64,000 nt of DNA from Aporhodopirellula rubra (lineage in GTDB: Bacteria; Planctomycetota; Planctomycetia; Pirellulales; Pirellulaceae): contig NZ_JACHXU010000014.1 of the NCBI RefSeq assembly GCF_014192335.1, positions 124,001 through 188,000 of the forward strand. The letters are read 5' to 3'. Positions within the stretch are counted from its first letter, which is position 1. The number at the start of each line of letters is the position of its first letter. The position numbers and the translations under genes were made by a program. This document shows, piece by piece, positions 62,723 through 64,000 of this stretch. The notes beneath the pieces were generated by a model, which ran no database searches, had not been told where the DNA came from, and saw only the letters and a program-made list of their open reading frames with translations.

Positions 62723-63826
62723 ATGCCCCCACGAATCGGGCAAGTACGTCGTGGAATTTCACCGGCACCGACGGAAACGTTGCTGCAACGCACCGAAGGC
62801 GTGCCGGTTCTCTTACCCGTCCCCTTGTTTTGGGACGCGCCACCCTGGCACACGTGGCAACCGATCATCGCCCAATCCATCTTCTTGGCGATGCAGTCGC
62901 GTGGTGTGCTCGTCTCGGCCCTCGAGAGCGAACTCGGACGAACGCTTGCGACCTCGGATGCGGCACCCACCGCCGCAGACGGTTCGTCGCCGGCCAGCGA
63001 TCCACCGGACAGCGAATTGGGGATTCCTCGTTTGCTGCCGTATCGAAACGAGCGATATGGGTTATCGGATGTCGACTTTGATCACGCGATGGTCGTGGAC
63101 ATGCACCTCTCGCCACTCCGCGACGCGTCAGGGCGATTTGCCTACTCGGCCGCTCGGCTAGGACGCTGGGAAGCCACCCCCGAGGACCAGCCACTTTCAG
63201 GTGGTGGATGGATTCCGGCGATGACCCTGCCACCGGATGTCAGCGAATTGAAAACGCTGAGTTCCAAAGTCGAACAACTTCGCGTTCTGGCACCCCATGC
63301 CGCCGTGGTAATCAGTGTCACGCCGGAGTGGATCGACGAACATCTCAACGATCTAATTGCCGCCGGGCCCGATGCGATCCTGATTCGATTGGGACAAATC
63401 AGAATGACGGGAATCGCGTTCGCGCAGTTCACCCAGCGTTTGTCGCACCGAGTCGAATCGATCAAGAAGATTCCGATTTGGTTGGTTCCACCGAAATCGC
63501 TCGCAAAGAAACCACTCGGGGTCTCGGACTCGATCAAGACAATCGCGTTGGGCGTGTCCGCGATCGCGATCGACAGTTGGCTCGATGGGGTGATCGAAGA
63601 GTTCAACGAGATTTCGCACCCGGCCTCGTATGTGTCCGATCCGATGCAAACGGTGACGATCGAGGTCGAGGAGATTCTGCAGCGACGGTTCGATCCCGAC
63701 CTCGAAAACTTCCTGGGGCTTTTCTCGACTCTCGTGCACGACCGGCCCAGTGATTTGTTGGGAACGTTCGATCCCGAAATCGCCGAGATCCTCAACCTGC
63801 CTTGCGTCGGCCGACTGTCAACCTAA
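62723..63826 (+). CDS. conserved hypothetical protein, possible alpha/beta barrel
   Basis: A 367-residue soluble protein. Stretches such as GPDAILIRLGQIRMTGIAF and IPIWLVPPKSLAKKPLGVS alternate beta strands and helices as in TIM-barrel proteins, faintly like the FMN-binding part of glutamate synthases, but no cofactor motif is firm. The N-terminus reads MPPRIGQVRRGISPAPTETL. ATG 62723 lies 22 bases after the response regulator stop, so it is probably the third gene of the glyA operon; TTG 62702 is an alternative. Family not recognised. Confidence 0.75.
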   Translation: MPPRIGQVRRGISPAPTETLLQRTEGVPVLLPVPLFWDAPPWHTWQPIIAQSIFLAMQSRGVLVSALESELGRTLATSDAAPTAADGSSPASDPPDSELGIPRLLPYRNERYGLSDVDFDHAMVVDMHLSPLRDASGRFAYSAARLGRWEATPEDQPLSGGGWIPAMTLPPDVSELKTLSSKVEQLRVLAPHAAVVISVTPEWIDEHLNDLIAAGPDAILIRLGQIRMTGIAFAQFTQRLSHRVESIKKIPIWLVPPKSLAKKPLGVSDSIKTIALGVSAIAIDSWLDGVIEEFNEISHPASYVSDPMQTVTIEVEEILQRRFDPDLENFLGLFSTLVHDRPSDLLGTFDPEIAEILNLPCVGRLST

Positions 63827-63844
63827 CCCCGATCGCATCAAGCA

Positions 63845-64000
63845 ATGATCACGGGGCCGCAGATTCCGAGGTCACTCCGTGGCTCAAAACAGAGTTCGTC
63901 CGACGCAGTGGTGTGCAACGTTCCTCCCAACGAGCAAGTTGAGTTCGGACGAGCGTTGCGTTCGGCGTTCTCACTTCGCTTTGAAAAGGACGTTGGGTCT
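63845..64000 (+). CDS. possible gene start, truncated by window edge
   Basis: An ATG at 63845 opens a frame of 52 codons that runs to the end of the window without a stop (MITGPQIPRSLRGSKQ and, at the edge, FGRALRSAFSLRFEKDVG). It may be the 5' part of a gene continuing to the right. There is no ribosome site and no family likeness, so it could be chance. Confidence 0.3.
   Translation, partial: MITGPQIPRSLRGSKQSSSDAVVCNVPPNEQVEFGRALRSAFSLRFEKDVGS

Overview
The window looks like a planctomycete chromosome, most probably a Rhodopirellula-type member of the Pirellulaceae. The lineage markers are a DUF1559 protein with a prepilin-like N-terminus beside a tiny lipoprotein, a PSCyt1/DUF1549/DUF1553 protein followed by a DUF1501 protein, ECF sigma factors with a FecR-LamG partner, a sulfatase, a membrane-anchored Ser/Thr kinase, weak or absent Shine-Dalgarno sites and GC-rich interspersed repeats. 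No rRNA, tRNA, transposase or phage gene was seen.

Layout. 1-6 kb: a 5'-truncated hypothetical gene, a repeat-filled gap, a TPC-motif P1B metal ATPase and a convergent sensor-kinase gene. 6.2-8.0 kb: a GxxExxY gene bracketed by inverted repeats and followed by six tandem ~210-bp units with the same brackets. 8-12 kb: pstS-pstC-pstA-pstB on the minus strand, without phoU. 12.4-18.6 kb: a small secreted protein, an orphan ECF sigma factor, a small membrane protein, a serine carboxypeptidase, and an ECF sigma factor overlapping a FecR-LamG gene. 18.8-25.2 kb: lipoprotein plus DUF1559 with a strong terminator, then the PSCyt1/DUF1501 pair. 25.2-33.3 kb (minus strand): ATP-grasp protein, GH99/71-like hydrolase, and a compact run hypothetical-thiE-hypothetical-CYTH-GntP-[2Fe-2S] protein. 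34-44 kb: thioredoxin-fold protein, SGNH-like protein and sulfatase, TolC-family lipoprotein, YwiC-like protein, two-haem cytochrome and a secreted hypothetical.

44.6-57.2 kb is a complete type I-G (formerly I-U) CRISPR-Cas locus. It reads leftward: WYL regulator, csb1 (cas7), csb2 (cas5-cas6), cas3 with C-terminal HD domain, csb3 (cas8-like), cas2, cas4-cas1 fusion, leader, then an array of 27 repeats and 26 spacers. csb1 to csb3 are joined by ATGA overlaps. The repeat on the minus strand ends ATTGAAGC and the degenerate repeat lies at the far end, so array and cas genes point the same way.

57.7-64 kb holds housekeeping genes: ftsY, three small hypotheticals, glyA overlapping a single-domain response regulator, an unassigned gene and possibly the start of another at the right edge.

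The CRISPR locus is a known type. The least explained structure is the GxxExxY/inverted-repeat array at 6.2-8.0 kb, whose units look like deletion derivatives of the gene cassette beside them. All assignments come from reading the sequence and from family knowledge; no database search was run.
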